Below are positions 42,531-53,337 of a stretch of 64,000 bases of DNA, one piece after another. The position numbers were made by a program, and so were the translations under genes. The notes beneath the pieces are model-generated. The model ran no database searches. It was not told where the DNA came from and saw nothing but the letters and a program-made list of their open reading frames with translations. This stretch comes from Montifringilla adamsi. Lineage: Eukaryota > Chordata > Aves > Passeriformes > Passeridae. Position 1 is the first letter of the stretch. Every line of letters begins with the position of its first letter. The DNA lies in assembly GCA_017590115.1 (NCBI GenBank), contig JAGGNK010012559.1:1791459-1855458 (forward strand), given 5' to 3'.

Positions 42531-43789
42531 GTCCCTCTGTGGCCCCAGAGCTGAGGTAGGTCATGTCCTGCACCCCTTTAGAGCTTTAGGACATCAGCAT
42601 GTCCTGCTTGGTAGAGGAGAGTTAGCAAGAAGAATCAAGCAGCATTTACAATGTGAAAAAGTGTCTGAAATAAAATTTAGTTGTTTGCAGGGGAAAAATA
42701 ATCTTCTTCTTCTTTTTTTTTTTTTTTTTTTAAGGAAAAATGATGATTGGAGACTTGACTTTGTACTCCATTTGTCTGCTCTGGGAGAGCTGCGCTCCCT
42801 GCCAGCCCAATTGCATTTGTCTTCTCTAAATAACAGAAACACAGAACAGCTCCAGGAGCAGGATAGCTGAGGGAAGCACAAGGAAAAAGCAGGAACAGGC
42901 TCCAGCACCACCCAGCACAGCTCTCCCTTGGGGCAGAGGGGCCTTGGAGGCCCTGATCTCCCCTGAGATGCACACCAGGGATCTCCTCTGGCTTCTCCTG
43001 GCACAGGCTCCCCAGGGAGGCAGCAAACCACAGAGCAGGAGCCATGGCTGGGGTAAGCAGCTGCCAACGCCCCAAAAAGTCACATTTCCCACCCTTCTGC
43101 TCTGTTTAGAGACCAAAAGAGGATTGTGTTCCAAGGTCTGACTTACAGCCCATCCCTCGGTACTGCACACTGGCTCCCAGGAGCTCTCCTTTAACTTGGA
43201 CCTGAAATCCCACCCATTTCCTTGGGAATACTCTGCCATGACCCAAGACTTTTTAATTTTTAAACTCAAACAAGTAAAGGCCATTCCCCTGATTCTCTCC
43301 TGGCCCTTCCTCTCTGCAGCTCTTCTGCAGCACCAAAACCATCTGCATGGCTGAGCTTTGGTCCTGCAGGAAGAAGCTCCTTGTGCACAATTCACTGAAG
43401 GTTTTTATTTTTCTTTTTTATTTTTTTTTTATTTCCCATTTGCAAGTTGCTGAGAAGCTGATCCTGATTTCTGCAAATGAATTTGTTATCTGCAAGTATT
43501 CACTGAATAGTTTATGCAAACAAATTTCAGCCCATAGGGTGTTTGCAAACTGTTCATTTCATGGTATGTGATTAGTAGAAATGGTCAGAAAATGGGTGCA
43601 AAACAATTTTTACAGGCTGTCCTCAACATCCAGGCTCCTCACGCCTCCATTTCTATCACTGACTTCTATTTTTTAACTGGAATTAGAAAAATATCAAGCA
43701 GCACATGATGAGTTGAACTTTTCATGCTTTGTTTCCAGCTAGAAGCTCTAAAAGGAGAGCAGCTGATGCTCGGAAAAAGGGCGGAGAGA
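42531..43789. other. Unique sequence, AT-rich in part
   Basis: A (CTT)n/poly(T) run lies at 42702-42732. The stretch 43390-43720 is AT-rich and repeat-free ('gaatttgttatctgcaag', 'ctgaatagtttatgcaaac'). No gene seen. Confidence 0.3.
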
Positions 43790-43950
43790 ATCAGAGAATC
43801 ACAGATTGGTTTGGGTTGGAACTTTAAAGAACATCTCCTTCCACCCCCTGCCATGGGGACACCTTCCACTGTCCCAGGTGGCTCCAAGCCCTCTCCACTG
43901 GGCTGGGACACTTCCAGGGATGGGGAATCCTCAGCCTCTCTGGGCAGAGG
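43790..43950 (-). repeat. CR1 LINE 3' end
   Basis: 'gaatcacagattggtttggg', 'ccccctgccatggggac', 'ccactgtcccaggtggc' and 'cacttccagggatgggg' on the minus strand. Confidence 0.88.
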
Positions 43951-44194
43951 AGTCTTATGAGGTTCTAGGTTTCTTTTTCCTGCAGAAAGAGACAGAACTC
44001 ATCTCCAGGGATCCCGCAGCACCCAGGACCCATTCCTGTTGCTGGGTCTGTGCTGAGTGTTCTGGTCTCCAAGGCTGAGGTGAGGACTCCCTCCCACTGC
44101 CAGGGCCCAGCACTGCTCCTCACTCACCACAGCTGTACCTGCACCACCACCCCTGCTCACCCCTGCTCACCCCTTGCCCAAAATCCCACAGGGG

Positions 44195-44355
44195 AGGGTT
44201 GCCCAGAGAAGCTGTGGTGGAAAGTGTCCCAGGCCAGGCTGGATGGGAATTGGGGTGACCTGGGACAGTGGAAGGTGTCTCTGCCCATAGCACCTTCAAA
44301 CAAGATGACTTTTAAGGTCCCTCCTGAGCCATTCCATGGTTCCATGATTCCACAA
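44195..44355 (+). repeat. CR1 LINE 3' end
   Basis: 'gttgcccagagaagctgtgg', 'gaaaggtgt'-type core and a tail of 'ccatggttccatgattcc', read left to right. Confidence 0.88.
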
Positions 44356-44844
44356 ATCCATCACTGTGCCACCCCTGGAGCTGCAGCATCCCCACCATGG
44401 GCAGGATCTCCATGGCAGGTCCACCCCCGTGCTGAGAGTGGGACACAAAGCAGCTCCCACTGACCTAACAGTGACGTGGCAGTGTCAAAACCCTGGAGGA
44501 GCTGTCCAGCCCCAGAGCCCGGGGCTCAGGGGGGCTCAGGGGCGGCACCGGCAGCTCGGAGCACTCAGAGGCTCCCCGTGGGTTTTCCAGCACCGACAGA
44601 AAATGGTGCCCGGAAGATTTATTCATTTAACGCATCTGGTAATTACATTTCGGCAGGTGGTGTGTGGGGCCTGGATTCCTTCCATGCACACCAGGCTCGG
44701 GAAGGCTCCAGTCCCACGTTTGATAAATCTCAGAATAGAATAAATAAATAAAATCAACAGTCCCCAGCTGCGAGTGCGGAGGAGGCACATCCTCTCCCCG
44801 TGCCACGCGTTCCTCCTGCCTCCCTCGCTCCGGGGCCGGGATCC
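44356..44844. other. Unique sequence, no gene seen
   Basis: Includes an AT-rich patch at 44605-44760 ('aagatttattcatttaacg', 'agaatagaataaataaat'). No repeat or gene recognised. Confidence 0.3.
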
Positions 44845-45240
44845 GGCACTGCCCGCTCCTCCCGGGGATCCTCCGGGCTGGGATGCGGCACTGCCCGCTC
44901 CTCCCGGGGATCCTCCGGGCTGGGATGCGGCACTGCCCGCTCCTCCCGGGGATCCTCCGGGCTGGGATCTCGGCACTGCCCGCTCCTCCCGGGGATCCTC
45001 CGGGCTGGGATCCGGCACTGCCCGCTCCTCCCGGGGATCCTCCGGGCTGGGATCCGGCACTGCCCGCTCCTCCCGGGATCCTCCGGGGGATCCGGCACTG
45101 CCCGCTCCTCCCGGGATCCTCCGGGGGATCCGGCACTGCCCGCTCCTCCCGGGATCCTCTGGGGTATCCGGCACTGCCCGCTCCTCCGGGGGATCCCCCG
45201 GGGGATCCAGCAGTGCCCGCTCCTCCCGGGGCAGTGCCGG
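44845..45240. repeat. GC-rich minisatellite, 42-bp then 38-bp units
   Basis: 'ggcactgcccgctcctcccg' begins at 44845, 44887, 44929, 44972, 45014, 45056, 45094, 45132 and 45170. The first spacings are 42-43 bp and the last are 38 bp, so the array changes unit length part way. Nearly every unit has a GGATCC. The 42-bp units are 14 codons, which keeps minus-strand frames open with repeats such as REERAVPDPSPEDP. Confidence 0.95.
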
Positions 45241-45589
45241 ATCCCGGGGCACAGCATTCTCCCTGCTCCGACGGGCACAGGCACACGGGATGGGGATGCA
45301 GAGCCAGCGCGGCTAGAGCAGGAGTTATGGCTCTGGCAGGGATGGGGACAGCACAAGGCAGTGGGGAAAGCATAGGGGGGGCAATCAGGACAGAGAGAGC
45401 CAGCGGATAGAAAATCCAGAGTTTGAGGCGGGAAGGATGAGGCAGGAATTAATGGTGAGAAAGGGGATGGCCCATGGAACACTGTGTGGCAAGAGCCAGA
45501 GGAACATGTGTGGCAGAGGAGGCTCCAGGGTGGACCTAGAAATGCTCAAGGCATGAGCAGATGTGTCACCTCAGGACATGGATTAGTGG

Positions 45590-45668
45590 GCACAGGGTGT
45601 TTGGTGGAATATTTGACTCAGTGATCTCAACAGTCTGTCCCAGCCATAATGACTTCATAATTCCATGG
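45590..45668 (+). repeat. CR1-like 3' end, weak
   Basis: 'gactcagtgatctcaac' followed by 'cttcataattccatgg' resembles the last 70 bp of a CR1. Upstream sequence back to about 45420 may belong to it but is too diverged to say. Confidence 0.45.
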
Positions 45669-45948
45669 TGGTGGTGCTGGGGGGCTCGGAGGGGACAGCT
45701 CCAGGAGCTGGGTGACACCCCAGGGCCTGGGGCACAGGCCAAGCCATGTAGGGCACTTTTTGGCATCCCAAGAGGTGTCCCATGGGTGCACAGGGTGCTG
45801 CTGGGCAGGACACGGTGTGGGGCAGGGCTGAGGGTGAGGAAAGCTGGGCCACAGCTTCCTCTCCAAGGCATCTCAGACTTTTCAGGCTGTCCCAGCAGGA
45901 GCAGTGGCAGTGCCAGGGCATGGGCACCGTCCCCGTGACAGAGGATGC

Positions 45949-46003
45949 TGTGAGCACAGCTGGATGTGTGAGCACAGCTGGATGTGTGAGCACAGCTGGA
46001 TGC
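45949..46003. repeat. 18-bp tandem repeat, 3 units
   Basis: Three exact copies of TGTGAGCACAGCTGGATG. Confidence 0.95.
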
Positions 46004-46199
46004 TCACACCCAGCCCAATCCACAGGAGACAGCCTGGCCTGGCGGGCAGGGTTCCGCAGGGACCCTCAGCCCCTGCTCCCTGCCTGTGCCAGGGGGGCTC
46101 TGGGGGGCTCTGGGGGTATCCTGAGGCAAACACCCAAGGCAGGAGCCCGTGGAGGGCACCACATCTCCCAGCAAGAAGCTGGCACAAAGACTGCGGCTG

Positions 46200-46540
46200 G
46201 GTTTTATTTTTATACTTCACCTCCCTGCCCCCTTTGTAGAAATGACATAATTATGGGGATTTAATGTTCCACTGCTAAATTTCTTCATTTTTCAGGATAA
46301 TTTCCACTATTTCATCAAGGAATAATTAATTGCATTGTCTTTAATCAGTTGTTTTACAAATCCAGCAGCGCAAGAAATTTTCCTAGCCAGACAATGCAGG
46401 CAGCTGCTCTTCCCTTCTGGGTGTATTAATGAAGTGAAAGAGCTCGAGCTGGGGAGAAAAAATCGGCTGGGAAAAAAGAAATCTATTGACAGAGAGATTG
46501 AAAAGATGACAGTGTAATCCCTTAATGTGTGTGCTGGGGA
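46200..46540. promoter_or_regulatory. AT-rich repeat-free stretch, candidate regulatory element
   Basis: Contains several TAATTA/ATAATTAATTG cores (46320-46330) and no repeat or gene signal. The frame at 46335-46517 is open and ends in lysine-rich sequence but has no recognisable identity. I favour noncoding regulatory DNA over an exon, with little certainty. Confidence 0.25.
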
Positions 46541-46699
46541 GGCAGGGGGAGAGATGGAGCCCAGGTGGAAGGGCAGGAGGAACTGGGCTGCTGGGGCTCA
46601 GGGTTCCAAAGTCTCTCCTCTCTCCTCAACATCAGATTATAATGTGGGGGTGCACAGGGGTGTCAGCACAAAACCTGTGGGTGCATAACAAATCATGGG

Positions 46700-46860
46700 A
46701 CCACAGAATTCCAGAATGGTTTGGGTTGGAAGGGACCTCAAAGCTCATCTGGTTCCAATCCCCTGCCATGGGAAGAGACAACTTCCACTATCCCAGGGTG
46801 CTCAGGGCCCCCAACAACTTCACCATGAACATTTCCAGGGATGGCAAAGTGTCTGAAAAT
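46700..46860 (-). repeat. CR1 LINE 3' end
   Basis: 'gaattccagaatggtttggg', 'ggaagggacctcaaagc' and 'tgccatgggaagagac' on the minus strand; truncated after 'catttccagggatggc'. Confidence 0.9.
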
Positions 46861-47349
46861 GTCTAGAAGTGTGAACATGTTCATGTGCAAATGCACAGAA
46901 GTTTATCAAAGGACCAAAACTGGATTTTAAAAAGCCATCTGAAAGCAAAACAAAACCCACCTTGGCCCTGGGGCAGGGGATGTGATGGATGTGGAGTTGG
47001 AACTCCAGCTGCGCTTTCCCCTTCTCTCAGCCCCTTCCCTCCCTGTGTTTCCCAGCCAGAGTTACCCCTCCAGGACATACACTGGGCCCCATGGAGATCC
47101 CTGGGACATCAAGTCCAAAGGTGTCCCCAGAGGTCCCTGCTCTGGCACCTCTGGGGGTCTCATCTCTGCCCCACTGCCTTGGGGCTCCCCCTCGGCTGTG
47201 CCTCTCCTGCCTGCCCCTGTGTGGTTCCAGGCACCCCTGCCCTGCTCTGAGCCAAAAAGCAAAGAGAAGCAGCAAGAAGGGATGAGACACCCCAGATCCC
47301 TCAGTGTTCCCTCCCTGCTGCTAATGCAGGGCTCCAGGGGTGGGAGGGA

Positions 47350-47560
47350 ATGAGAATCCCACAATGGTTTGGGTTGGAAGGGACCTTAAAAATCATCTCA
47401 TTCCAAACCCCCTGCCATGGGCAGGGACACCTTCCTTTGTCCCAGGTTGCTCCAAGCTCCATCAAGCCTGGCCTTGGACGCTTCCAGGGATGGGGATCTG
47501 CTGGTCTTTGTGGACCTTGCTGTCTCTCCATGTCCCAGGGAGCATTTTCCATCTCAGCCA
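47350..47560 (-). repeat. CR1 LINE 3' end
   Basis: 'caatggtttgggttggaagg', 'tgccatgggcagggacacc', 'catcaagcctggccttgg' and 'gcttccagggatgggg', minus-strand order. Confidence 0.9.
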
Positions 47561-47924
47561 CTGGTATTAACCTTCTCCATCTCCTGGTGGAACACGATGG
47601 GGCTGCTCCTGCTGAGCTCTGCCCATGGCCCTGTGCCACAGGGCTGGGTGGAGGCTCACCCCTCCCAGAGGGGTCCCATGCCAAGCTCCAGCACTTGGAT
47701 CTGGCCTGGGAGCTCCAGATCTCCTTGCAAAGTGCAGCTGTGCATGTGTCACCCTCGAGGAGAAGTGACAGAGCTCCAACAGGCTGCTGTCCCCAAACCA
47801 CCCTGTGCCAGAGCACCTCCTCCCCTCCCGGGCACAGCAGTGCTGGGACCCACCCGTGGTGGGGTGGCTGAGCTCTCAGGGGATCAGAGCACCATTCCCT
47901 GCTGGGACACTTCTCCATCCCAAA

Positions 47925-48072
47925 TGTTCACTCCTCCAGGCTGCCCAGGATCCAGCATCCCTGGAAATGTTCAGAAGGCGGATGTGGAATGGAGGACATG
48001 GTTCAATGTTGTGTTGATGCTTGGACTCAATCTTAGAGGTCTTTTCCAACCTCAATGATTTCATGATTCTAT
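47925..48072 (+). repeat. CR1 LINE 3' end, diverged
   Basis: 'ccctggaaatgttcagaagg', 'gatgcttggactcaatc' and 'aggtcttttccaacctc', ending in 'tgatttcatgattc', read left to right. The subfamily differs from its neighbours. Confidence 0.8.
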
Positions 48073-48429
48073 TCCAGTCCTTGCACAGCTCTTCCATCAG
48101 GAAATCTGAGCAGGCTTTGCCAGGAGGTCACAACATTTATCCTAAAATCCTGGGCAGGGCTCTGCAGAGTGAGCTCGGTGGTTTTGGCACACCCACACTC
48201 AGGGTGCTCTGTGACTGACCAAGGGCCATGCAGGGGCCAAATAACCCTGAAAGAGCCCAGCTCAAACAGGGTAAAGGGCCAGGTGAAGGCCAAGAGGCTG
48301 GAAAGGAAAGGAAAAGTTTTCCATCAGTCTTGCTTTGATTTCAGTTTGAAGTCAGTTGGATGGAAGTACTCTGTAGATGGATGGGTGGAAGGGCAGCCCT
48401 TGGAGTAACCCAGGAGCACTGGGAAGCAT

Positions 48430-48705
48430 TTCACAGAATTCACAGAATCACAGAATTCACAGAATTCACAAATTCACAGAATCTTTCAGGAGCTGTGCAG
48501 AGAGATGAGGGCACTCTCATTTCCAGCTGAGAGGGGTCAAATGGCACCACAGCAGTGGCACTGCCAGCCCTGCTCACAGCCTGATGAGTCAGAGAATTCC
48601 CAGAATCACTGGGCTGGAAGAGACCTTCGAGATCATCGAGTCCAACCCAACCCCAACACCTCAACTAAACCCTGGCACCCAGTGCCACATCCAGGCTTTT
48701 TTTGA
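48430..48705 (-). repeat. CR1 LINE 3' ends, two in series
   Basis: A tail of CACAGAATT repeats at 48433-48485 is followed by a short fragment. A second CR1 starts at about 48590 with 'gggctggaagagaccttcg' and 'ccctggcacccagtgcc'. Same subfamily as 35120 (+) and 53059 (-). Confidence 0.85.
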
Positions 48706-48969
48706 TAATGTTCTTTTTTTTGATAATGTTCTTCATGAGAAGATGCACGACACCAGTGCCCTGAGACTTTGGGAATTGTTTGCATCCAGAGGTTCTTTCC
48801 CAGCCCCAGAGGACTCTGACTGCTGCCTGGGGAGCTGTGGACAGCTGAGGATGTGGTGCTGCAGCCCTTGCAGTGCCCTGGCTGTGGGACAGAGATAAAA
48901 GGCCATAACCTGGAGAAAATTCTGGACCAACCAGTCCCTCTGGAGCTTGGAACCACAAGGAACCATGGT

Positions 48970-49365
48970 TATTCTTTACTCAGAGGGTGGAGAGGCCTGG
49001 CTCAGGGTGCCCAGAGCAGCTGTGGCTGCCCCTGGATCCCTGGAAGTGTCCCAGGCCAGGCTGGACAGGCCTGCAGTGTTGGATTAAGCCCTTTTCTGAC
49101 CCAGAGATGGGGTAAGTGAGAGATGTTTAAAAAACTTTTGTTTTATCTTTAGTCTCATGTGGAAGGTGAGATAATACAGATGTTGTAATTCACGCTATTA
49201 CAACCAGAAGCCAACTATTTCCTAATTATAATACACTCAAAGTGTTTCCAACACTGGAGCAGCCTGGGGCAGTGGAAGGTGTCCCTGCCCATGGCAGGGG
49301 GGCTCTGGATGAGCTTTAAGGTCCCTTCCCACCCCACCGGTCTGGGATTTTATGATTCTGTGTGT
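48970..49365 (+). repeat. CR1 LINE 3' end interrupted by a nested insertion
   Basis: CR1 sequence runs to 'caggccaggctggacagg' (about 49070). It resumes with 'gagcagcctggggcagtgg' at 49257 and ends with 'gggattttatgattctg'. Removing 49074-49256 restores the normal CR1 order. Confidence 0.9.
49074..49256. mobile_element. Small element with 10-bp terminal inverted repeats
   Basis: 183 bp bounded by perfect inverted repeats CAGTGTTGGA and TCCAACACTG. It has no coding capacity. Its interior contains a strong short hairpin, GTTGTAAT and ATTACAAC separated by seven bases. It is cleanly nested in a CR1. The CAGTG end and size suggest a miniature hAT-like DNA transposon, but no 8-bp target-site duplication is visible. 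Part of its interior recurs at 52838-52898 and 54262-54345. Confidence 0.6.
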
Positions 49366-49945
49366 GAGAGAGAGCAGGGACAGAGCTGTGTGTGCTGTGC
49401 TTTGCAGCTGGATTGCAGCACATCTGTCTGCAGCTCTGTAAAGAACAGGAGCCGGCTGCTGGGGCTTCCCCTCGCTATCTGCTGCAATCAGGTGTCTCAG
49501 GTTTCCCTCGGAGGCCTCGGGGTGGGGAAGGAGGGCCGTGTTCCTACAAGCAGGGCCATTGTCAGGCTCTGCAGGGACAGCAGCTCCGCACCAGGGTCTG
49601 GGCCACCTCCCCTCCTCAGCCAGAGACAGCAGCTGCACCGCAGATAAGAACAAGATAAGGACCCCCCTTCTGTCCCTCATGCCCTTGCTCACGGAATAAG
49701 GCAGGGATTTAATCCTGCTTATCGGGGAGGGCTGGGAGAGGCTGGCTGGCTGTGCAGCAGCCCTGCAGAGAGGAGAGGAGCCCAGCAGAGGCTGTGCTCC
49801 TTTGGAACCGTGTGGGGACCGGGAGAGCCTCAGGAGGAGGCTTTGAGAGAGGCAGGAGGTGCTGGGAGAGCAGAGAGCAGACACAGGGCTGAGGACAGCC
49901 CAGAATACCCAGAGCTGCTGCAATCAGGCAGATTGAGCTGCCTGG
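49366..49945. other. Unique sequence, no gene seen
   Basis: GC-rich DNA with purine-rich runs near 49765-49860. The 228-codon minus frame starting at 49923 crosses the CR1 tail and is not a gene. Confidence 0.35.
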
Positions 49946-50210
49946 AGGGGATGGGGAGGGATGGAGAGATGGATGCAGGGATGCAGGGATGGAGGGATGG
50001 AGAGATGCAGGGATGGATGGAGGGATGGATGCAGGGATGGAGGGATGGAGGGATAGAGGGATGGAGGCATGGAGCGATGCAGGGATGGAGTGATGCAGGG
50101 ATGGAGGGATGGAGGAATGGATGGAGGGATGCAGGGATGGATGGATGGAGGGATGCAGGGATGGATGGAGAGATGCAGGGATGGATGGAGGGATGCAGGG
50201 ATGGGCTCTG
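49946..50210. repeat. GGATG-rich minisatellite
   Basis: Irregular array of GGGATG, GGATGGAT and GATGCAGG units. It has open frames on both strands, such as histidine-proline-serine repeats on the minus strand, which are artefacts. Confidence 0.92.
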
Positions 50211-50379
50211 AGCGAGCAGCAGCAGCTGGATGCAGACAGGGAGGGGCAGGCGTCAGGGATCACCTCAGGTGTGCCCAGCACCTGAATGTTCGTGCCCTGC
50301 CGGCTCCCCGGCACAGCAGGGACAGCGGAGTTGCACTCAGCCCTGCCCAGGAGGGCTGAATTCCTAATTCCCCTTCATG

Positions 50380-51120
50380 AATATGCACAGTAAGTAGCGG
50401 AGCGCTCTCCAATCCGGCCCCGGCAGCACAGCCATGTGATTTAACGTGACTGATCACCCTGTGCCCAGCACACAGCCCACACTAAATACCCACAGGATCC
50501 ACAGAGTTAAATTATTTGAAGGAAAACGCAGCTCTCACATAATTTCCCCTAACAATCAGTAAAATCGCAGGCAGCCTGCAAATGTTCTGTGCATGGGAAG
50601 GAGCTGATTCTCTCCGGGGAACTCCCTGCCCTGCTCTCAGAAAAACGCCTCCTACAGCAACACCTTCAACAGGTTTCTGTGCCAGGAGTGTGGTCTTCGT
50701 TATCAAACTGCTTTATACAGTTATCAGCCCGAACTCCTCTGCAGCGTAAACATATCATTCCTGGGAGAAGCTGTCAGGGAGGGCCAGGCTGCAGCCTGCA
50801 ATTAAAGCCCCAAACAATGCAAGCCCAATAAATCAGCGGCGCTGCGGCCGGTCAGTGTCGCCAAGCGTGGAGTGAGGATCTTAATTACATTTAGACCAAA
50901 CAAGTGGTGGATTATTTATGGGATACTGTAAGTGCCTGACAATGGGTAGAAAGCCATTCCACACGCATCCCTGGGCATTTCAGAGTCCGGGTGAAGAGGT
51001 AGGGAAAGAGAGGGAAAGAAGTGGAGCCAATATTCATCACCGAGCAAAATTGGAAGGGAAAGAGCTGTTGCTTTAAATAAGGCCCAATTGCATCATCAAT
51101 TTAAAAGCAATAGCAGCAGC
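50380..51120. promoter_or_regulatory. Long repeat-free AT-rich stretch, candidate regulatory block
   Basis: About 0.7 kb without CR1, LTR or minisatellite. It contains octamer-like 'catgaatatgcac', 'taattacatttagacc', 'ggattatttatgggatac' and 'caattgcatcatcaattt'. This is the longest such stretch in the window. It reads like a conserved noncoding element cluster, but conservation cannot be seen from one sequence. Confidence 0.3.
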
Positions 51121-51834
51121 TTCTGGAGAAAGCAGCAGCTGCCACAGGTGGCCAAACAGCTGGAGAGCTGCCAGCACCCAGGGAGCCACCAGGACCCGCT
51201 GCTTTGCCACGCTGTGGCTCAGCTTTAACCCCTGTGCTCAGCCCGTGCAGAGAGCCCTGCTGCACCCAGGGGCTGGGTGGGCAAGGGGGGATCTGTTCCA
51301 TGCCTTCTCCAGCCTGAAGCTGGATTTCAGCACCTTCCAGATGTGGCCTAGAGGATGCACATCTGGCTGGGGAAGCTCAGGGATCAGCTGGGACCATGTG
51401 GATCTGCCTCCAGGCACGGAGCATCCCAGGGCTTCTGGATCCTCAGAGCAGTGCTGTGCTCGAGGCCCAGAGTGGTGCCTCTTACCACTGCAGTGACCCT
51501 AAAGAGCAGAAGCTCCTCTTTGCTCAGGGTGATGGTTTCAGAAAGAGCTGTGCTTGTCCCCGTGCTGTTTAGAGACAGGAATCCTCCTGGAAAAGCTGTT
51601 TGCTCACAAGAGCTTTCTCCAGGGAAAGATCCTGGAACATGAGTGGGTCTGTCCCACTGCCCTGGGCTGAAACAGCCCCCCTAAAGCTGTTAGGGGGTCA
51701 GGAGTGTTGGCTGTGGCTGGACTACAGACCTGCAGTCCCTGGTCACTCCAGGCCTTGCAGGCAGGCTGGGGTGCCAGGGGATTCCTGTCCGTGTCAGAAA
51801 AGCCCAGAGGCTGTGAATGAACTCACAATGTGGA
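51121..51834. other. Unique sequence, no gene seen
   Basis: No repeat, RNA or coding signal recognised between the AT-rich stretch and the CR1 at 51835. Confidence 0.35.
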
Positions 51835-52110
51835 ACCACAGAACACCCTGGGCCGGAAGGGACCCCAAGGATCACCCAGTACAGCTCCTGTCCCTGCCCA
51901 GACCCCCCAACACCCCCACCCTGAGCATCCCTGGAGCTCTGGCAGCCTCGGGGCTGTGCCCATTCCCTGGGGAGCCTGGGCAGTGCCAGCACCCTCTGGG
52001 GGAAGAACCTTGCCATGATCTGCAGCCTGAGCTGCCCTGGCCCAGCTCCAGCCGTGCCCTGGCTGCTGTCCCTGTCCCAGAGCAGAGATGGGAGCTGCCC
52101 TCGGCAGGAG
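51835..52110 (-). repeat. CR1 LINE 3' end
   Basis: 'ggaaccacagaacaccctgg', 'gaagggaccccaaggatc', 'ccctgcccagaccccccaac' and 'ccattccctggggagcctgg', minus-strand order. Same subfamily as 60-332. Its 5' portion lies in the 985-bp direct repeat. Confidence 0.88.
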
Positions 52111-52898
52111 CTGCAGATCCCTGAGCTCTGCCCTCAGCGTGCCCTGCTCTGGGATGAGCACAGTGCCATTCCTGGGTCTCCTCGTGTGACCTGCTGCCAC
52201 CAGGCTGGTGGTGCAGTGCTGGTGCCCCCGTGCACAGGGAGAGGCTGGAGCAGGAGGGCTGTGGAGGCACAGACAGGCTCCAGAGGGGGATGCTCTGGTG
52301 TCACACAGCTCACCCAGACCTCAGAGAGCTGCTCAGAGCCTGGGGGCACTCAGGCCACCAGCTGGAACATGAACATTGTCAACACCATGAACGTGCTCAC
52401 CCCAGGGGGACGCTGCCCCCAGCCCCCCCAGCAAACCTCGGGCGGTGACATTGCCAGAGCCATGCCTGTCCCCAGCCCTGGCTGCTCTCAGTGACCGTCT
52501 CGCCGCTGTCCCTGCGGCTCTGTCTGTCTGTGCCCGTCCCACAGCCCCTCTCTGGGCCCAGGCCCTCCTGCACAGCCTGGGGCAGGCCAGCACGGCCCTG
52601 CTTGTCTAGACAGCGGCAGGGGGTGGCTCTGGGGTGTCCTTGAGCCCAAAGTAGGTCAGATGAGTCTGTTCTCCCAGCAGCTCTTTATTGCTGCTGACCC
52701 TTTGGTGTGGGCACGCCGTTCCAGCTGAGCTGCCTGAAATCAGGCAAGGTGATCCCATCTCCAGCAGCCTCTGGTCCTTCTGCAGGCCCTTTGGCTCCCT
52801 GTGCCATCCCCTGCATGTCTGAGGGCTCAGACACATTTTTAGTCTCATGTGAAGTGTGAGATGATAGAGATGTTATAATTCATGCCATCACAATCAAA
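51914..52898. repeat. 985-bp direct repeat, copy 1
   Basis: Matches 53338-54322 at a constant offset of 1424. I see about five mismatches, all in the first 110 bp, and none in the remaining 870 bp or so. The right end breaks inside the sequence shared with the small element at 49074. The block carries several overlapping ORFs, none recognisable. Confidence 0.95.
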
Positions 52899-52984
52899 GG
52901 AATCCTTGACAACAGCCTCGAGAAGCCGGGTTTGTTATCCCTAACTCCTGCAGAGACAGTGCCACTGTCACCCTCCAGAGCAAC

Positions 52985-53057
52985 TCAAGGTCACAGAATG
53001 TCCTGAGGGGAAGGGACCCACAGGATCATGGATCCAACCCCAGACCCTGCCCAGACC
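52985..53057 (-). repeat. CR1 LINE 3' tip
   Basis: 'cacagaatgtcctgagggg' to 'accctgcccagacctg', about 70 bp only, minus strand. Confidence 0.75.
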
Positions 53058-53058
53058 T

Positions 53059-53335
53059 GACAGAATCACAGAATTCACGGAATTCCCAGAATCACTGGGT
53101 TGGAAGAGACCTTCAAGCTCATGGAGTCCAGCCCAGCCCCAACACCTCAACTCAACCCTGGCACCCAGTGCCACATCCAGGCTTTGTTAAACACACCCAG
53201 GGATGGTGACTGCACCACCTCCCTGGGCAGAACATTCCAGAACTTTATCGCTCTTTCTGTGAAAAACTTTTTCTTAATATCCAACCTGTATTTCCCTTGG
53301 GGCAGCTTGAGGCTGTGTGCTCTGGTTCTGTCAGT
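53059..53335 (-). repeat. CR1 LINE 3' end
   Basis: 'gaattcccagaatcactggg' tail, 'ggaagagaccttcaagctc', 'ttccagaactttatcgctc' and 'gtgtgctctggttctgtc'. Same subfamily as 35120 (+). Confidence 0.9.
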
Positions 53336-53337
53336 AA

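Larger units (their letters stand above)
52899..53337. other. Spacer between the 985-bp repeats
   Basis: Starts with about 90 bp of unique sequence, then two CR1 3' ends. It has no counterpart downstream of copy 2. Confidence 0.8.

Noticed and set aside
44623..45482. Overlapping 209-248-codon minus-strand frames with a 14-residue repeat
   Set aside because: A direct consequence of the 42-bp unit length. Two or more frames are open at once, which is typical of noncoding GC-rich arrays.
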